This document shows, in pieces, positions 1-9,056 of a stretch of DNA of 64,000 nt. The stretch is from Saccharothrix australiensis (GTDB lineage: Bacteria; Actinomycetota; Actinomycetes; Mycobacteriales; Pseudonocardiaceae): contig NZ_RBXO01000001.1 of assembly GCF_003634935.1 (NCBI RefSeq), forward strand, positions 5,357,501-5,421,500. Reading direction: 5' to 3'. The notes under the pieces are model-generated. The model searched no databases, had not been told where the DNA came from, and saw nothing but the letters and a program-made list of their open reading frames with translations. The position numbers and the translations under genes were made by a program. Within the stretch, counting starts at the first letter, position 1. Each line of letters begins with the position of its first letter.

Positions 1-1246
1 TCGCGTCGTAGATCGCCGTGTCGCCGTGCGGGTGGTACTTGCCCATGCAGTTGTGCACGACCCGGCCCGCGACCACGAACGCGTGTTCCTCGGTGCCGAC
101 CTGGATGTCGTAGGTCGTGTCCGGCGCGGCCGGCTCGACCGCGACCACCTCGCACCGGGACGGCCCGTCGGGCGCCCCGTCGGCGCGCGCGCCGCGGATG
201 ACGTCGACCAGCTCGTCGTGGCCGGTCTTCGTCCAGCGCAGCAGGGCTGCGGCGAGGGCCGCCGCGTGGCGACCGGCGACCCGCAGGCCGTCGGGCGCCC
301 GCTCGGCGCGGATGCCCGCGTCGGCGAGCATCGCGTACAGCGCGTCGCCGGTGTCGGCGAACCCGATCGACCGGCCCTCGCGCACGTGCCCGGCGGCGTC
401 GAACAGGCCGGCCAGGAACGGCGCCCAGCGGGCGCGCTCGGCCAGCACGGACGGCGGCGTGCCGAGGAGCGCGGCGCCCAGGTCGGCGTGCGGCGCGAAC
501 GCGAGCACGTGGCGGTCCACGCCGTCCTCGCCCTCGTGCTTGTCGCGCTCGACCGCCACGTCCCGCGCGATGGCCCAGCCGTGCGCGGTGTCCACCGGGT
601 CGGTGGCCGCCAGCTCCAGGCGGACCCGGCCGGCCACCTCCTCACCGACCGCCGAGACCAGGCCCAGGACGTACGCGGCCACGTCGCCGCCGTCCGCGAC
701 CAGGGTCGCGTGCCGGTCCGCGCCGAAGCCGACGGTGCGGCGGCCGACGAGGTCGCGGGCGTCGGTCCACGCGCCGTCGTCGGTGCGGAACCGCTGGCCG
801 GGCGTGACGAGCATGGTGTCGCCGTCCGCCCACGTGACGCGGACCAGCTCGGAGACCGGGTTCTCGTACGCCTGCACGACCCGGACCGGCCGGCCGGAGC
901 CGTCCAGCACGCGGTCGCCGACCTCGATCGCCTCGATCGGGCGCAGGCCCTCGGGCGTGGACACCAGCGCGCCGCGCACGAAGCAGTCGCCGACCACGCG
1001 GGAGGACTTGACGTACGGGCTGGTCGGCCGGTGGCCCTGCTCGTTCATCGAGAACAGGATGCGGCGGTGCACCGGCTTGAGGCCGTCGCGCGCGTCGGGC
1101 AGCGCGCGCGAGTGGATGACCGAGTAGGCGTACTCCAGGTACGAGTCCTCGATCTCCGTGGTCAGCGAGTTGTCGAACACCTGCGCGCCCGCGCGGTCGA
1201 AGGCGGACGGGTCGACCCTGGTCGTGGGGGTCTTGCGGCGAGCCAC
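1..1246 (-). CDS. parC: DNA topoisomerase IV subunit A (ParC/GyrA family), partial, intein-containing
   Basis: Breakage-reunion subunit of a type IIA topoisomerase; it would act with the ParE-like subunit encoded just upstream. The GTG start at 1246 has an AGGAG Shine-Dalgarno and lies 13 bases after the parE stop. The first 87 residues read as ParC/GyrA, with [15 protein letters not shown] and SSRVVGD. The frame then enters a 312-residue intein (50-985) and resumes as [16 protein letters not shown], so the family motif [14 protein letters not shown] is split. The gene runs off the left edge, so the catalytic tyrosine and C-terminal blades are not visible. It is called ParC rather than GyrA because no dnaA/recF context is present; a second gyrase pair elsewhere is assumed, not seen. 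The long plus-strand frame over this region is the antisense shadow of the intein. Confidence 0.9.
   Translation of the reverse strand, partial: MARRKTPTTRVDPSAFDRAGAQVFDNSLTTEIEDSYLEYAYSVIHSRALPDARDGLKPVHRRILFSMNEQGHRPTSPYVKSSRVVGDCFVRGALVSTPEGLRPIEAIEVGDRVLDGSGRPVRVVQAYENPVSELVRVTWADGDTMLVTPGQRFRTDDGAWTDARDLVGRRTVGFGADRHATLVADGGDVAAYVLGLVSAVGEEVAGRVRLELAATDPVDTAHGWAIARDVAVERDKHEGEDGVDRHVLAFAPHADLGAALLGTPPSVLAERARWAPFLAGLFDAAGHVREGRSIGFADTGDALYAMLADAGIRAERAPDGLRVAGRHAAALAAALLRWTKTGHDELVDVIRGARADGAPDGPSRCEVVAVEPAAPDTTYDIQVGTEEHAFVVAGRVVHNCMGKYHPHGDTAIYDA
50..985 (-). other. Intein inside parC, endonuclease motifs degenerate
   Basis: In-frame insertion of 312 residues between VVGD and CMGKYHPHG. 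It begins with Cys ([13 protein letters not shown], block A) and ends with VVAGRVVHN, the His-Asn of block G, followed by Cys as the +1 extein residue. These are the residues needed for protein splicing. Block B reads TPGQ where TxxH is usual, so the conserved histidine is a glutamine. Two LAGLIDADG-like segments are visible, LGLVSAVG (around 640-676) and LAGLFDAAG (around 389-415); both have lost acidic residues, which suggests a decayed homing endonuclease. Splicing activity is inferred from the intact ends and from the essential nature of the host gene. Confidence 0.92.
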
Positions 1247-1259
1247 TGTTTCTCCTGCG

Positions 1260-3302
1260 TCAGACGTCGATCGCGGACTGGTCGACCCGGACGGCCGACT
1301 CGACGAGCCACGCCCGGCGCGGCTCCACCTTCTCACCCATCAGCAGCTCCAACGCGGCCTCCGCGGCCTCCGCGTCGGTCATGGTGATGCGCCGGACGGA
1401 CCGGGTCGCGGGGTTCATCGTGGTCTCCCACAACTCGTCCGCGTCCATCTCGCCGAGCCCCTTGAACCGGGGCACCGGCTTGACGACCGTCCTGCCCGCC
1501 TTCTCCAGCCGCGCGACGGTCTGCTCCATCTGCCGCTGCGTGAACGTGAAGTGGGTCTCGGCGTTGCGGCCCTTGGTCACGACCTTGTGCAGCGGCGGCA
1601 TCGCGGCGTACAGCCGGCCGTCCTCGATCACCGGCCGCATGTACTTGGCGAACAGCGTGATCAGCAGCGTGCGGATGTGCGAGCCGTCGACGTCCGCGTC
1701 CGCCATGAGGATCACCCGGCCGTAGCGCATGGCGGCGAGGTCGAACGTGCGCCCGGTGCCCGCGCCCAGCACCTGCACGATGGACGCGATCTCGGCGTTG
1801 CGCAGGGTGTCGGCGAGGCTCGCCTTCTGCACGTTCAGGATCTTGCCGCGCAGCGGGAGCAGCGCCTGGTACTCGGAGACGCGCGCCATGCGGGCCGAGC
1901 CCAGCGCGCTGTCGCCCTCCACCAGGAACAGCTCGCTGCGCGCCACGCCGGTCGTGCGGCAGTCGACCAGCTTCGCGGGCATCGCCGCGCCCTCCAGCGC
2001 CGTCTTCCGGCGGGCGGCGTCCTTCTGCTGCTTCTGGGTCAGGCGGACGCGGGAGGCGTCCACGACCTTCTGCAGCACCACCTTCGCCTCGGCCTTGGTG
2101 CGGCGGTCCTCGGTCCAGGACCGCACCTGCTTCTCGACGATGCCGAGGACGACCCTGGTGATGCCGGCGGTGGACAGCTCGTCCTTCGTCTGGGACGTGA
2201 ACTGCGGCTCGGGGATGCGCACGTGCACCACCGCCGTCATGCCCTCCAGCACGTCCTCCAGCGTCGGCGGGTCCTCCTTGGGCTTGAGCAGGCCGCGGGT
2301 CCGGCCGATGGCCTCCTGCACCGCCTTGAGGACGGCCCGCTCGAAACCGCGGCGGTGCGTGCCGCCGTGGACGTTGCGGATCGTGTTCGTGAAGCACTCG
2401 ACGACGCGCTCGTAACCGGTGCCCCAGCGCAGCGCGATCTCGACCTCGGCGTGGCGCTCGACCTTGGACCGCATGACGCCGTTCTCGTCGGCCGCGTTCT
2501 CGTGGTAGACGCCCGTGCCGTTGATCAGCAGCGTGCCGGAGACGGGCTTCTCGCCGGACGGCGCGAGGAAGTCGACCATGTCGGACAGGCCGCCGGGGTA
2601 GTGGAACGTCTCCTCCGTCGGCGCCTCGCCGGTCGCGTCGCGCAGCACGTAGGTGACGCCGGGCACCAGGAACGCCGTGTTGCGCAGCTTCGCGCGGACC
2701 GCCTCGACGTCGAGCGCGGCGCCGTTCTCGAAGTAGCGGGCGTCGTGCCAGTAGCGGATCGAGGTGCCGGTGCGCTTGGTGCGGCCGGTGACGCGCAGGC
2801 CGGACTCGCGGGTGAACGCCGCGTTCGGGCCCGGCCCGTCGAACGTGCCGGGCACGCCGTGCGCGAACGACATCTCGTGCTTGCGGCCCTCGCGCATCAC
2901 CACCACGTCGAACCGGTGGGACAGGGCGTTGACGGCGGACGCGCCGACGCCGTGCAGGCCGCCGGACGTCTTGTACCCGGAGCCGCCGAACTTGCCGCCC
3001 GCGTGCAGCCGGGTCAGCACCAGCTCGACACCGGACAAGCCGGACTTGGCGTGGACGCCCGTGGGGATGCCCCGGCCGTCGTCGTCGACCTGGACGCTGC
3101 CGTCGGCGTGCAGGGTCACCACGATCTTCGTGGCGTGCCCGGCCACGCCCTCGTCGGTGGAGTTGTCGACCACCTCCGTGAACAGGTGGTTGATCCCCCG
3201 GCTGTCGGTGGACCCGATGTACATGCCGGGGCGCTTGCGAACCGCTTCCAGACCTTCGAGGTGGGTCAGGTCGTCGGCCCCGTACAGGATCTCAGCGGTC
3301 AC
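1260..3302 (-). CDS. parE: DNA topoisomerase IV subunit B (ParE/GyrB family)
   Basis: ATPase and TOPRIM subunit of a type IIA topoisomerase, 680 residues, close to the short actinobacterial GyrB/ParE length. The GHKL ATPase motifs are clear: [10 protein letters not shown] near residue 43, DDDGRGIP near 73 and [10 protein letters not shown] near 111. The TOPRIM part shows [11 protein letters not shown] and [11 protein letters not shown], followed by [20 protein letters not shown]. The GTG start at 3302 is preceded by a GGGGGAG Shine-Dalgarno. parC follows 13 bases after the stop, so the two are probably co-transcribed. No intein is present in this subunit. ParE rather than GyrB is inferred from the neighbourhood only. 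Confidence 0.93.
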   Translation of the reverse strand: MTAEILYGADDLTHLEGLEAVRKRPGMYIGSTDSRGINHLFTEVVDNSTDEGVAGHATKIVVTLHADGSVQVDDDGRGIPTGVHAKSGLSGVELVLTRLHAGGKFGGSGYKTSGGLHGVGASAVNALSHRFDVVVMREGRKHEMSFAHGVPGTFDGPGPNAAFTRESGLRVTGRTKRTGTSIRYWHDARYFENGAALDVEAVRAKLRNTAFLVPGVTYVLRDATGEAPTEETFHYPGGLSDMVDFLAPSGEKPVSGTLLINGTGVYHENAADENGVMRSKVERHAEVEIALRWGTGYERVVECFTNTIRNVHGGTHRRGFERAVLKAVQEAIGRTRGLLKPKEDPPTLEDVLEGMTAVVHVRIPEPQFTSQTKDELSTAGITRVVLGIVEKQVRSWTEDRRTKAEAKVVLQKVVDASRVRLTQKQQKDAARRKTALEGAAMPAKLVDCRTTGVARSELFLVEGDSALGSARMARVSEYQALLPLRGKILNVQKASLADTLRNAEIASIVQVLGAGTGRTFDLAAMRYGRVILMADADVDGSHIRTLLITLFAKYMRPVIEDGRLYAAMPPLHKVVTKGRNAETHFTFTQRQMEQTVARLEKAGRTVVKPVPRFKGLGEMDADELWETTMNPATRSVRRITMTDAEAAEAALELLMGEKVEPRRAWLVESAVRVDQSAIDV

Positions 3303-3393
3303 CGGGTCGTTCTCCCCCAGGCTTGATGTGCGAGGTGGTGCTGTGCGTCGAGCGGCTCACGGTAGACGAGGGTAACTGCCGGGTCCGAGGTGT

Positions 3394-3538
3394 TTGATTG
3401 CCGCTGCTCCGCAGACGGCGGGCTCGGCCGCCTGAAGTCGGGCCATCGCGCCTGATTTCCCGCTGTGTTGGATGGCCGCTGCTTCGCAGACGGCGGGCTC
3501 GGCCGCCCTGTGGTCGGGCCATCGCGCCTGATTTCCCG
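3394..3538. repeat. Two tandem imperfect copies of a ~75-base repeat
   Basis: Copies at about 3403-3462 and 3478-3538 share GCTGCT(C/T)CGCAGACGG, GGGCTCGGCCGCC and TCGGGCCATCGCGCC followed by TGATTTCCCG. They lie upstream of parE. The period is a multiple of three, so an open minus-strand frame (3299-3553) runs through them; I do not regard it as a gene. Confidence 0.75.
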
Positions 3539-3576
3539 TCGATCGAAAAGCATGATCGACGGGAAATGAGGCGCGA
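3522..3576. terminator. Long inverted repeat (23-base arms, 9-base loop)
   Basis: Arms at 3522-3544 and 3554-3576 pair with a single mismatch around the loop GAAAAGCAT. The inner 14 bases, ATTTCCCGTCGATC and GATCGACGGGAAAT, are perfect. It lies between the end of the TPR gene (3729) and the parE start, so it could end the upstream minus-strand transcript. There is no U-run, so the role as a terminator is uncertain. Confidence 0.5.
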
Positions 3577-3586
3577 CAACCCGACG

Positions 3587-3710
3587 GCGGCCTCGCGGCG
3601 CGGGAGCGGTAGCGAGGTGAGAGCAGACGCGGCCTCGCGGCGCGGGGGTAGCGGGGCGTGAGAGCCCGACTTGGCCTCGCGGGAGCGGTAGCGGGGTGTG
3701 GGAGGCGGGC
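3587..3710. repeat. Three degenerate tandem repeats of ~40 bases
   Basis: GGCCTCGCGGCGCGGG followed by GGTAGCG(A/G)GG(T/C)G recurs near 3589, 3630 and 3672, with the last copy diverged. The block lies in the same non-coding spacer as the 75-base repeats. No function is apparent. Confidence 0.55.
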
Positions 3711-3728
3711 TCGCGGTGTGGGGGTGGG

Positions 3729-4907
3729 TCACCCCTCCAGTTGGCGCCACAGGTGGTGGGAGGCTGTTGACTCTGTGTGGCGGCCCAGTTGGTCCAGTGC
3801 CCAGGCCCGGTGGAAGGCCGCCCGTGCCACGCCTGCCCCGCCCAGTGCGACGCCCCGGTCGAACGCGTGCACCGCCTCCTCCAGGCGGCCCGCCGCCAGC
3901 AGCGCGTCGCCCCGGAGCGCCCACGTCCGGTGGTCGTTCGGGTCGAGCGCCACCAGCTCGTCGGTCGCCGCCACCGCCTCGGCAGGCGCGCCGGTCCTCA
4001 GGTGGGTGCGGGCGATGGTCTCGTGCAGGGGGTAGGCGTAGTCGTCGTGCGCGAGGCGTTCCAGCGCGGTGCGCGGCCGGGCGGCGCGCTGGCTCGCCGC
4101 GGCCCGGTCCAGCAGGTCCCACGTCGCGGCGAGGTCGCCCCGCAGGAACGGCACGAACGCCAGCGCCCGGTAGTGCGCCTGCGCGGCCAGCGGCTCGTCC
4201 GGCGGGAACCGCGCGACCAGGGCGGCGGCCTCGTCCAGCACCGCCGTGGCCGCGCCGCGCCGACCGTTGCGGACCAGCACGAACAGCGCCAGCGCGTGCC
4301 GGTCGCCCGCCGGGAGCCCCTCGTCGCGGGCGCCGGCCAGCGCCAGGCCCTCCACCTCGGCGGACGACGGGCGCGACCAGTGCAGCACCGCGAGCTGCCG
4401 GACCGCGAGGCCGGGGGTGAACCCCCGGAACGGGGACGTGCCCAGCACCTCCGCCGCGTGCCGCTGGTAGCCCAGGCGCAGCAGCAGGTCGGCCGCGACC
4501 GACCGCTCGGCAGGCGCCGGCCCGCCGCGGACGCGGTCGAGCACCCGCCACCACAGCGGCGACGCGAGGTCGCGCGGGAACGCCGCCATGTCGGGCCCGA
4601 TCGCGTCGAGCCTGCCGCGGCTCGCCGCCGCGTACACCCGCGTCAGCGGCGACGGGCTGGTGTTGAAGCGCGGCAGCGCGGCGGCCTCGCCGTCCGCGAA
4701 GTGCCGCGCGACGGCGTGCGTCACCTCCGCCGGCCGCGACGACCACGGCCCCGGGTCGGCCAGCCCCGGCCAGACGCCGCACCGCGCCGGGACACCCGCC
4801 GACGCCAGCGCGACGAGCCTGCGCGCGAGCGCCCGGAGCCCCGGGTCGGGCTCGTAGCGCGGTGGCACGACGGCCTCGCCGAGGTCGCCCACCCCCTCAT
4901 GGTGCAC
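3729..4907 (-). CDS. Tetratricopeptide-repeat protein, function unknown
   Basis: 392-residue alanine-, arginine- and leucine-rich soluble protein made of helical repeats. The clearest TPR-like pairs are in the C-terminal third: HETIARTHLRTGAPAEAVAATDELVALDPNDHRTW, then ALRGDALLAAGRLEEAVHAFDRGVAL, then AFHRAWALDQLGRHTES. No signal peptide, membrane segment or catalytic domain is seen. The GTG start at 4907 is the furthest upstream and may be early. The downstream parE is 427 bases away across a repeat-rich spacer, so no operon is implied. A scaffold role is the most that can be said. Confidence 0.7.
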   Translation of the reverse strand: MHHEGVGDLGEAVVPPRYEPDPGLRALARRLVALASAGVPARCGVWPGLADPGPWSSRPAEVTHAVARHFADGEAAALPRFNTSPSPLTRVYAAASRGRLDAIGPDMAAFPRDLASPLWWRVLDRVRGGPAPAERSVAADLLLRLGYQRHAAEVLGTSPFRGFTPGLAVRQLAVLHWSRPSSAEVEGLALAGARDEGLPAGDRHALALFVLVRNGRRGAATAVLDEAAALVARFPPDEPLAAQAHYRALAFVPFLRGDLAATWDLLDRAAASQRAARPRTALERLAHDDYAYPLHETIARTHLRTGAPAEAVAATDELVALDPNDHRTWALRGDALLAAGRLEEAVHAFDRGVALGGAGVARAAFHRAWALDQLGRHTESTASHHLWRQLEG

Positions 4908-5034
4908 CGCGCGCGCCCGCCGTGCGAGCGCCGACCGCCGGCCACGGCGTCACCCGGCGCACCGGCCGGGCGACGACGCGGGAAGTCCGACAAGGGCCCA
5001 CCCCGTCCGGGCAGGCCCCCGCCGCCGCGAGAGG

Positions 5035-8000
5035 TCAGACGTTGCGCCGGTACTGGCCGCCGACCTCGAAGAACGCCTCCGTCACCTGCCCCAGCGTGCA
5101 CACCCGAGCCGCGTCCATCAGCACCTCGAACACGTTCTCCCCGGACTGCGCGGCCTCCTTCAACCGCCGCAGCGCCGGCTCCGCCTCCGCCGCGTGCGCC
5201 GCCGCGAACGCCTGCGTCCGCTCCACCTGCGACCGCTTCTCCTCCTCGGTCGCCCGCGCCAGCTCGATCGTCACGTGCTCCCGCTCACCGCTGTCCGGCA
5301 GGAACGTGTTCACGCCGATCAACGGCAGCGAACCGTCGTGCTTGCGCTGCTCGTAGAGCATCGACTCGTCCTGGATGCGACCGCGCTGGTAACCGGTCTC
5401 CATCGCGCCCAGCACGCCGCCGCGCTCGGACAACCGGTCGAACTCCATCAGCACGGCCTCTTCGACCAGGTCCGTCAGCTCGTCGATGATGAACGAGCCC
5501 TGCAACGGGTTCTCGTTCGCCGACAGGCCCCACTCCTTGTTGATGATCAGCTGGATCGCCATCGCCCGCCGCACCGACGACTCCGTGGGCGTCGTGATCG
5601 CCTCGTCGTAGGCGTTGGTGTGGAGCGAGTTGCAGTTGTCGTACAGCGCGCACAGCGCCTGGAGCGTCGTGCGGATGTCGTTGAAGTCCATCTCCTGCGC
5701 GTGCAGCGACCGACCGGAGGTCTGCACGTGGTACTTGAACTTCTGCGACCGCTCGTTCGCGCCGTAGCGCTCCCGCATCGCCACCGCCCAGATCCGCCGC
5801 GCCACCCGGCCGATCACGCTGTACTCGGCGTCCATGCCGTTGGAGAAGAAGAACGACAGGTTCGGCGCGAAGTCGTCCACGTGCATCCCGCGCGCCAGGT
5901 ACGACTCGACGTAGGTGAACCCGTTGGCCAGCGTGAACGCCAACTGGCTGATCGGGTTCGCACCCGCCTCCGCGATGTGGTAGCCGGAGATCGACACCGA
6001 GTAGAAGTTGCGCACCTTCCGCCGGATGAACCACTCCTGGATGTCGGCCATCATCCGCAGCGAGAACTCGGTGGAGAAGATGCAGGTGTTCTGCCCCTGG
6101 TCCTCCTTGAGGATGTCGGCCTGCACCGTGCCGCGCACGTTCGCCAGCGCCCACGCCCGCAGCTCCTCGGCCTCGGCCTCGGTCGGCTCCCGGCCCTCGG
6201 CCGCGCGGAACGCGTCGATCCGCTGGTCGACCACCGTGTTGAGGAAGAACGCCAGGATCGTCGGCGCGGGCCCGTTGATCGTCATCGACACCGACGTGGT
6301 CGGCGCGGTCAGGTCGAAGCCGTCGTAGAGCGCCTTCATGTCGTCCAGCGTCGCGATGGACACCCCGGACGTGCCGATCTTGCCGTAGACGTCCGGCGGC
6401 GTGTCCGGGTCCCGCCCGTACAGCGTCACCGAGTCGAACGCCGTCGACAGCCGGGTCGCCTCCGACCCCTTCGACAGGTACTTGAAGCGCCGGTTGGTGC
6501 GGAACGCGTCACCCTCGCCCGCGAACATGCGGGCCGGGTCCTCACCGTCCCGCTTGAACGGGAACACCCCCGCCGTGTACGGGAAGTGACCGGGCAGGTT
6601 CTCCTTGCGCAGGAACCGCAGCAGCGTCCCCTCGTCGTCGAACCTCGGCAGCGCCACCCTCGGCACCTTGTTCCCCGACAACGTCTCCCGCGTCAACCGG
6701 GTGTGGATCTCCTTGTCCCGCACCCGCACCACCAGCTCGTCACCGGTGTAGTCCTCCACCACGCCCGGCCACGCCGCCAGCAGCTCCGCCGACCCGGCGT
6801 CCACGCGCCGCTCCGCCGCCGCCAGCAGCTCCGCGACCGCGGCCGTGTCGTGCCCGGCCGCCGCCAGCTCGTCCCGCGCCGCGCGCAGGTGCGCCACCCG
6901 GCGCACCGCGTCGACGTGCGTCTCCGTCGCCCGGTGGTAGCCGCGCACCGTCTCCGCGATCTCCGCCAGGTACCGCGCCCTGGCCGCGGGCACGACCGTC
7001 GACGCCGACGTCGACACCTTGCCCGCCACCGGCGCCAGCGCGCCCGGCGACAGCTCCAGCCCCCGCCGCGCCAGCTCGCCGCGCAGGTGCTGGTACAGCG
7101 CCGTCACGCCGTCGTCGTTGAACGTCGCCGCGCTCGTGCCGAAGACCGGCATGTCCTCCCACGCCACGCCGAACGCCTCGCGGTTGCGCACCAGCTGGCG
7201 CGCCACGTCCCGGCGGGCGTCCTCCGCGCCGCGGCGCTCGAACTTGTTGATCGCCACCGCGTCCGCGAAGTCCAGCATGTCGATCTTCTCCAGCTGCGAC
7301 GCCGCGCCGAACTCCGGCGTCATGACGTACAGCGAGAGGTCGACGAACGGCACGATCGCCGCGTCGCCCTGGCCGATGCCGGGCGTCTCCACCACGATCA
7401 GGTCGAACCCGGCCGCCTTGCACGCCAGGATCGCGTCGCCCAGCCCCTCCGGCACCTCGCTGCCCGCGCGGCGGGTGGCCAGCGACCGGAAGAACACCCG
7501 GTCGCCGTCCAGGCAGTTCATCCGGATGCGGTCGCCCAGCAGCGCGCCGCCGCCGCGCCGCCGGGTCGGGTCCACGGCCAGCACCGCGATGCGGAGCTTG
7601 TCCTCCTGGTCCAGCCGGAAGCGGCGGACCAGCTCGTCGGTCAGCGACGACTTGCCCGAGCCGCCGGTGCCGGTGATGCCCAGCACGGGCACCGGGCGCG
7701 CGGCCCGGACGACCCGCTCGCGCACGTCGGCGGGCAGCCGCCCGGCCTCGATCGCCGTGATCGCGCGCGCCAGCACGTCGTCCGCCCCGGTGAAGAGCCC
7801 GTCCCAGGACGACGGCGCGACCGCCGCCAGGTCCCGGTCGCAGGACTCCACCATGAAGTTGATCATCCGCGCGAGGCCCAGCTCCTGCCCGTCGGCGGGC
7901 GAGAAGATCCGGGCCACCCCGCGCGAGTGCAGCAGCTCGATCTCCTCCGGCACGATGACGCCGCCACCGCCGCCGAAGACCTTGACGTGCCCCGCGCCGC

Positions 8001-8271
8001 GCTCGGCCAGCAGCTCCACCAGGTAGCTGAAGTACTCGACGTGGCCGCCCTGGTAGGCGCTGATCGCGATGCCCTGCACGTCCTCCTGCACGGCCGCGGC
8101 GACGACCTCGCGCACCGACCGGTTGTGACCGAGGTGGACGACCTCCGCGCCCTGCGACTGGAGGATGCGGCGCATGATGTTGATGGCCGCGTCGTGGCCG
8201 TCGAACAGGCTGGCCGCGGTGACGAACCGGACGGGGTGCTCGGGCACGTGCAGCGGGCTGGCGTCGGACAC
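5035..8271 (-). CDS. icmF: Fused isobutyryl-CoA mutase (IcmF)
   Basis: Coenzyme-B12-dependent interconversion of isobutyryl-CoA and n-butyryl-CoA, with its own GTPase chaperone, in branched-chain and butyryl-CoA metabolism. The 1078 residues follow the IcmF order. Residues 1-140 are the B12-binding domain, with D24-G-H26 for the lower axial histidine and the glycine-rich FGGGGGVIVP. Residues 190-420 are the MeaI-type G domain, with P-loop GTGGSGKSS at 201-209, ETPGIGQGDA and NKFERRGAEDARRD. The rest is the mutase barrel, with ARMFAGEGDAFRTNRRFKYL, YGRDPDTPPD, GTSGVSIATLDDM and TNAYDEAITTP. No break is seen. The gene stands alone. The region upstream of 8271 is AT-richer and probably holds its promoter. 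Confidence 0.96.
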   Translation of the reverse strand: MSDASPLHVPEHPVRFVTAASLFDGHDAAINIMRRILQSQGAEVVHLGHNRSVREVVAAAVQEDVQGIAISAYQGGHVEYFSYLVELLAERGAGHVKVFGGGGGVIVPEEIELLHSRGVARIFSPADGQELGLARMINFMVESCDRDLAAVAPSSWDGLFTGADDVLARAITAIEAGRLPADVRERVVRAARPVPVLGITGTGGSGKSSLTDELVRRFRLDQEDKLRIAVLAVDPTRRRGGGALLGDRIRMNCLDGDRVFFRSLATRRAGSEVPEGLGDAILACKAAGFDLIVVETPGIGQGDAAIVPFVDLSLYVMTPEFGAASQLEKIDMLDFADAVAINKFERRGAEDARRDVARQLVRNREAFGVAWEDMPVFGTSAATFNDDGVTALYQHLRGELARRGLELSPGALAPVAGKVSTSASTVVPAARARYLAEIAETVRGYHRATETHVDAVRRVAHLRAARDELAAAGHDTAAVAELLAAAERRVDAGSAELLAAWPGVVEDYTGDELVVRVRDKEIHTRLTRETLSGNKVPRVALPRFDDEGTLLRFLRKENLPGHFPYTAGVFPFKRDGEDPARMFAGEGDAFRTNRRFKYLSKGSEATRLSTAFDSVTLYGRDPDTPPDVYGKIGTSGVSIATLDDMKALYDGFDLTAPTTSVSMTINGPAPTILAFFLNTVVDQRIDAFRAAEGREPTEAEAEELRAWALANVRGTVQADILKEDQGQNTCIFSTEFSLRMMADIQEWFIRRKVRNFYSVSISGYHIAEAGANPISQLAFTLANGFTYVESYLARGMHVDDFAPNLSFFFSNGMDAEYSVIGRVARRIWAVAMRERYGANERSQKFKYHVQTSGRSLHAQEMDFNDIRTTLQALCALYDNCNSLHTNAYDEAITTPTESSVRRAMAIQLIINKEWGLSANENPLQGSFIIDELTDLVEEAVLMEFDRLSERGGVLGAMETGYQRGRIQDESMLYEQRKHDGSLPLIGVNTFLPDSGEREHVTIELARATEEEKRSQVERTQAFAAAHAAEAEPALRRLKEAAQSGENVFEVLMDAARVCTLGQVTEAFFEVGGQYRRNV

Positions 8272-8468
8272 GACGACTCCTTCGGCATCGCGGAACTGCC
8301 CCCAGAATACTAGGACATCCGTCTATCGGAAGTAATACGGAACTGTGCGTCGGGTCACCACGACCGCGACCCCGGCCCACCGCAGGTCTACCACCCCGCG
8401 CGCCCGCCGGTCACTCCGGAGGTGCGCGCGATCACCGCGTGTCCAGGGGCGACGGGTAGGCTTCGATC

Positions 8469-8801
8469 ATGGGACCACGGCGTGCGCGGAGCGGCGACCG
8501 CCCGGCCACGCGCACCCCGGACGCGGTCGGCGAGCGGTTCGCGGACCCGGCCACCGGTCGCGCCGCCACCCGCGTACCCGCCGCCACCGGGCCGCCGACC
8601 ACCGGGCCGCCGCCGCGCCCGGCACCGCCCGCACCGGCGGTCGACGTGCGCGCACCCGACCGCCGAGCGGTTCCGGGCGAGCGGCGGACCCGTGGCCGCG
8701 CCGGGTGCCGCGCGCTCCCGTTCGCGCAGGTCACGGCCGCGCCGGCCCGTTCGCCGACCCTGATCGCCCACCCGCCGCACGCGCGTGTAGCTTTCGCATG
8801 A
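8469..8801 (+). CDS. Possible small Pro/Arg/Ala-rich protein
   Basis: A 110-residue frame of low complexity with no recognisable domain. The only support is positional: ATG 8469 sits six bases after TAGGCT (8457-8462), the spacing of an actinobacterial leaderless promoter that recurs at other genes in this window. Codon bias cannot separate it from the overlapping frames on both strands. If it is not a gene, the stretch 8272-8820 is non-coding apart from the icmF promoter. Confidence 0.25.
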   Translation: MGPRRARSGDRPATRTPDAVGERFADPATGRAATRVPAATGPPTTGPPPRPAPPAPAVDVRAPDRRAVPGERRTRGRAGCRALPFAQVTAAPARSPTLIAHPPHARVAFA

Positions 8802-8820
8802 AAGGGGTAGGAGTCCGCCC

Positions 8821-8982
8821 ATGAGCAGCACACCGATCTACGACGAGCTGGCCGCCATCCTGCTCGTCGACCAGCCGACGAAGGCCGAGCCCGGCAGGCC
8901 GGTCGCGCCGGAGCCCGTCGAGCAGCCGCCCAAGCAGGTCCGCACCGGCGGCCGACGGCGCAAGCCCGAGCCCGACGCCTGA
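8821..8982 (+). CDS. Small hypothetical protein (53 residues)
   Basis: Begins MSSTPIYDELAAILLVDQPTK and ends in a basic tail, GGRRRKPEPDA. ATG 8821 has a strong purine-rich Shine-Dalgarno (AGGGGTAGGAG at about 8803-8813). A short acidic/hydrophobic head, a Pro-Glu-Ala-rich middle and a Lys/Arg tail resemble small conserved actinobacterial proteins of unknown role, but I cannot name a family. It lies alone between icmF (opposite strand) and alkB. Confidence 0.6.
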   Translation: MSSTPIYDELAAILLVDQPTKAEPGRPVAPEPVEQPPKQVRTGGRRRKPEPDA

Positions 8983-9019
8983 TCTTTAGTCCACACTGAA
9001 GGAATAATGATCATTGCGG

Positions 9020-9035
9020 TCGAACAGGCGTTCGA
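9020..9035. promoter_or_regulatory. LexA-type SOS box upstream of alkB
   Basis: TCGAAC-AGGC-GTTCGA matches the actinobacterial LexA consensus TCGAAC-N4-GTTCGA without mismatch, and the palindrome extends to GGTCGAAC/GTTCGACC (9018-9037). A TAGGCT -10-like element follows at 9043-9048, eight bases before the alkB ATG, so bound LexA would cover the promoter. DNA-damage induction is inferred. Confidence 0.85.
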
Positions 9036-9056
9036 CCTGAGCTAGGCTCCGCACCC

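Noticed and set aside
26-1387. 453-residue plus-strand frame at the left edge
   Set aside because: Antisense to parC and its intein; the minus strand reads as a ParC/intein junction with intact splice residues.
3299-3553. 84-residue minus-strand ORF upstream of parE
   Set aside because: Created by the 75-base tandem repeat whose length is a multiple of three; no Shine-Dalgarno and no domain.
8388-8831. Minus-strand ORFs between icmF and alkB
   Set aside because: Low-complexity Arg/Gly frames without starts, Shine-Dalgarno or domains.
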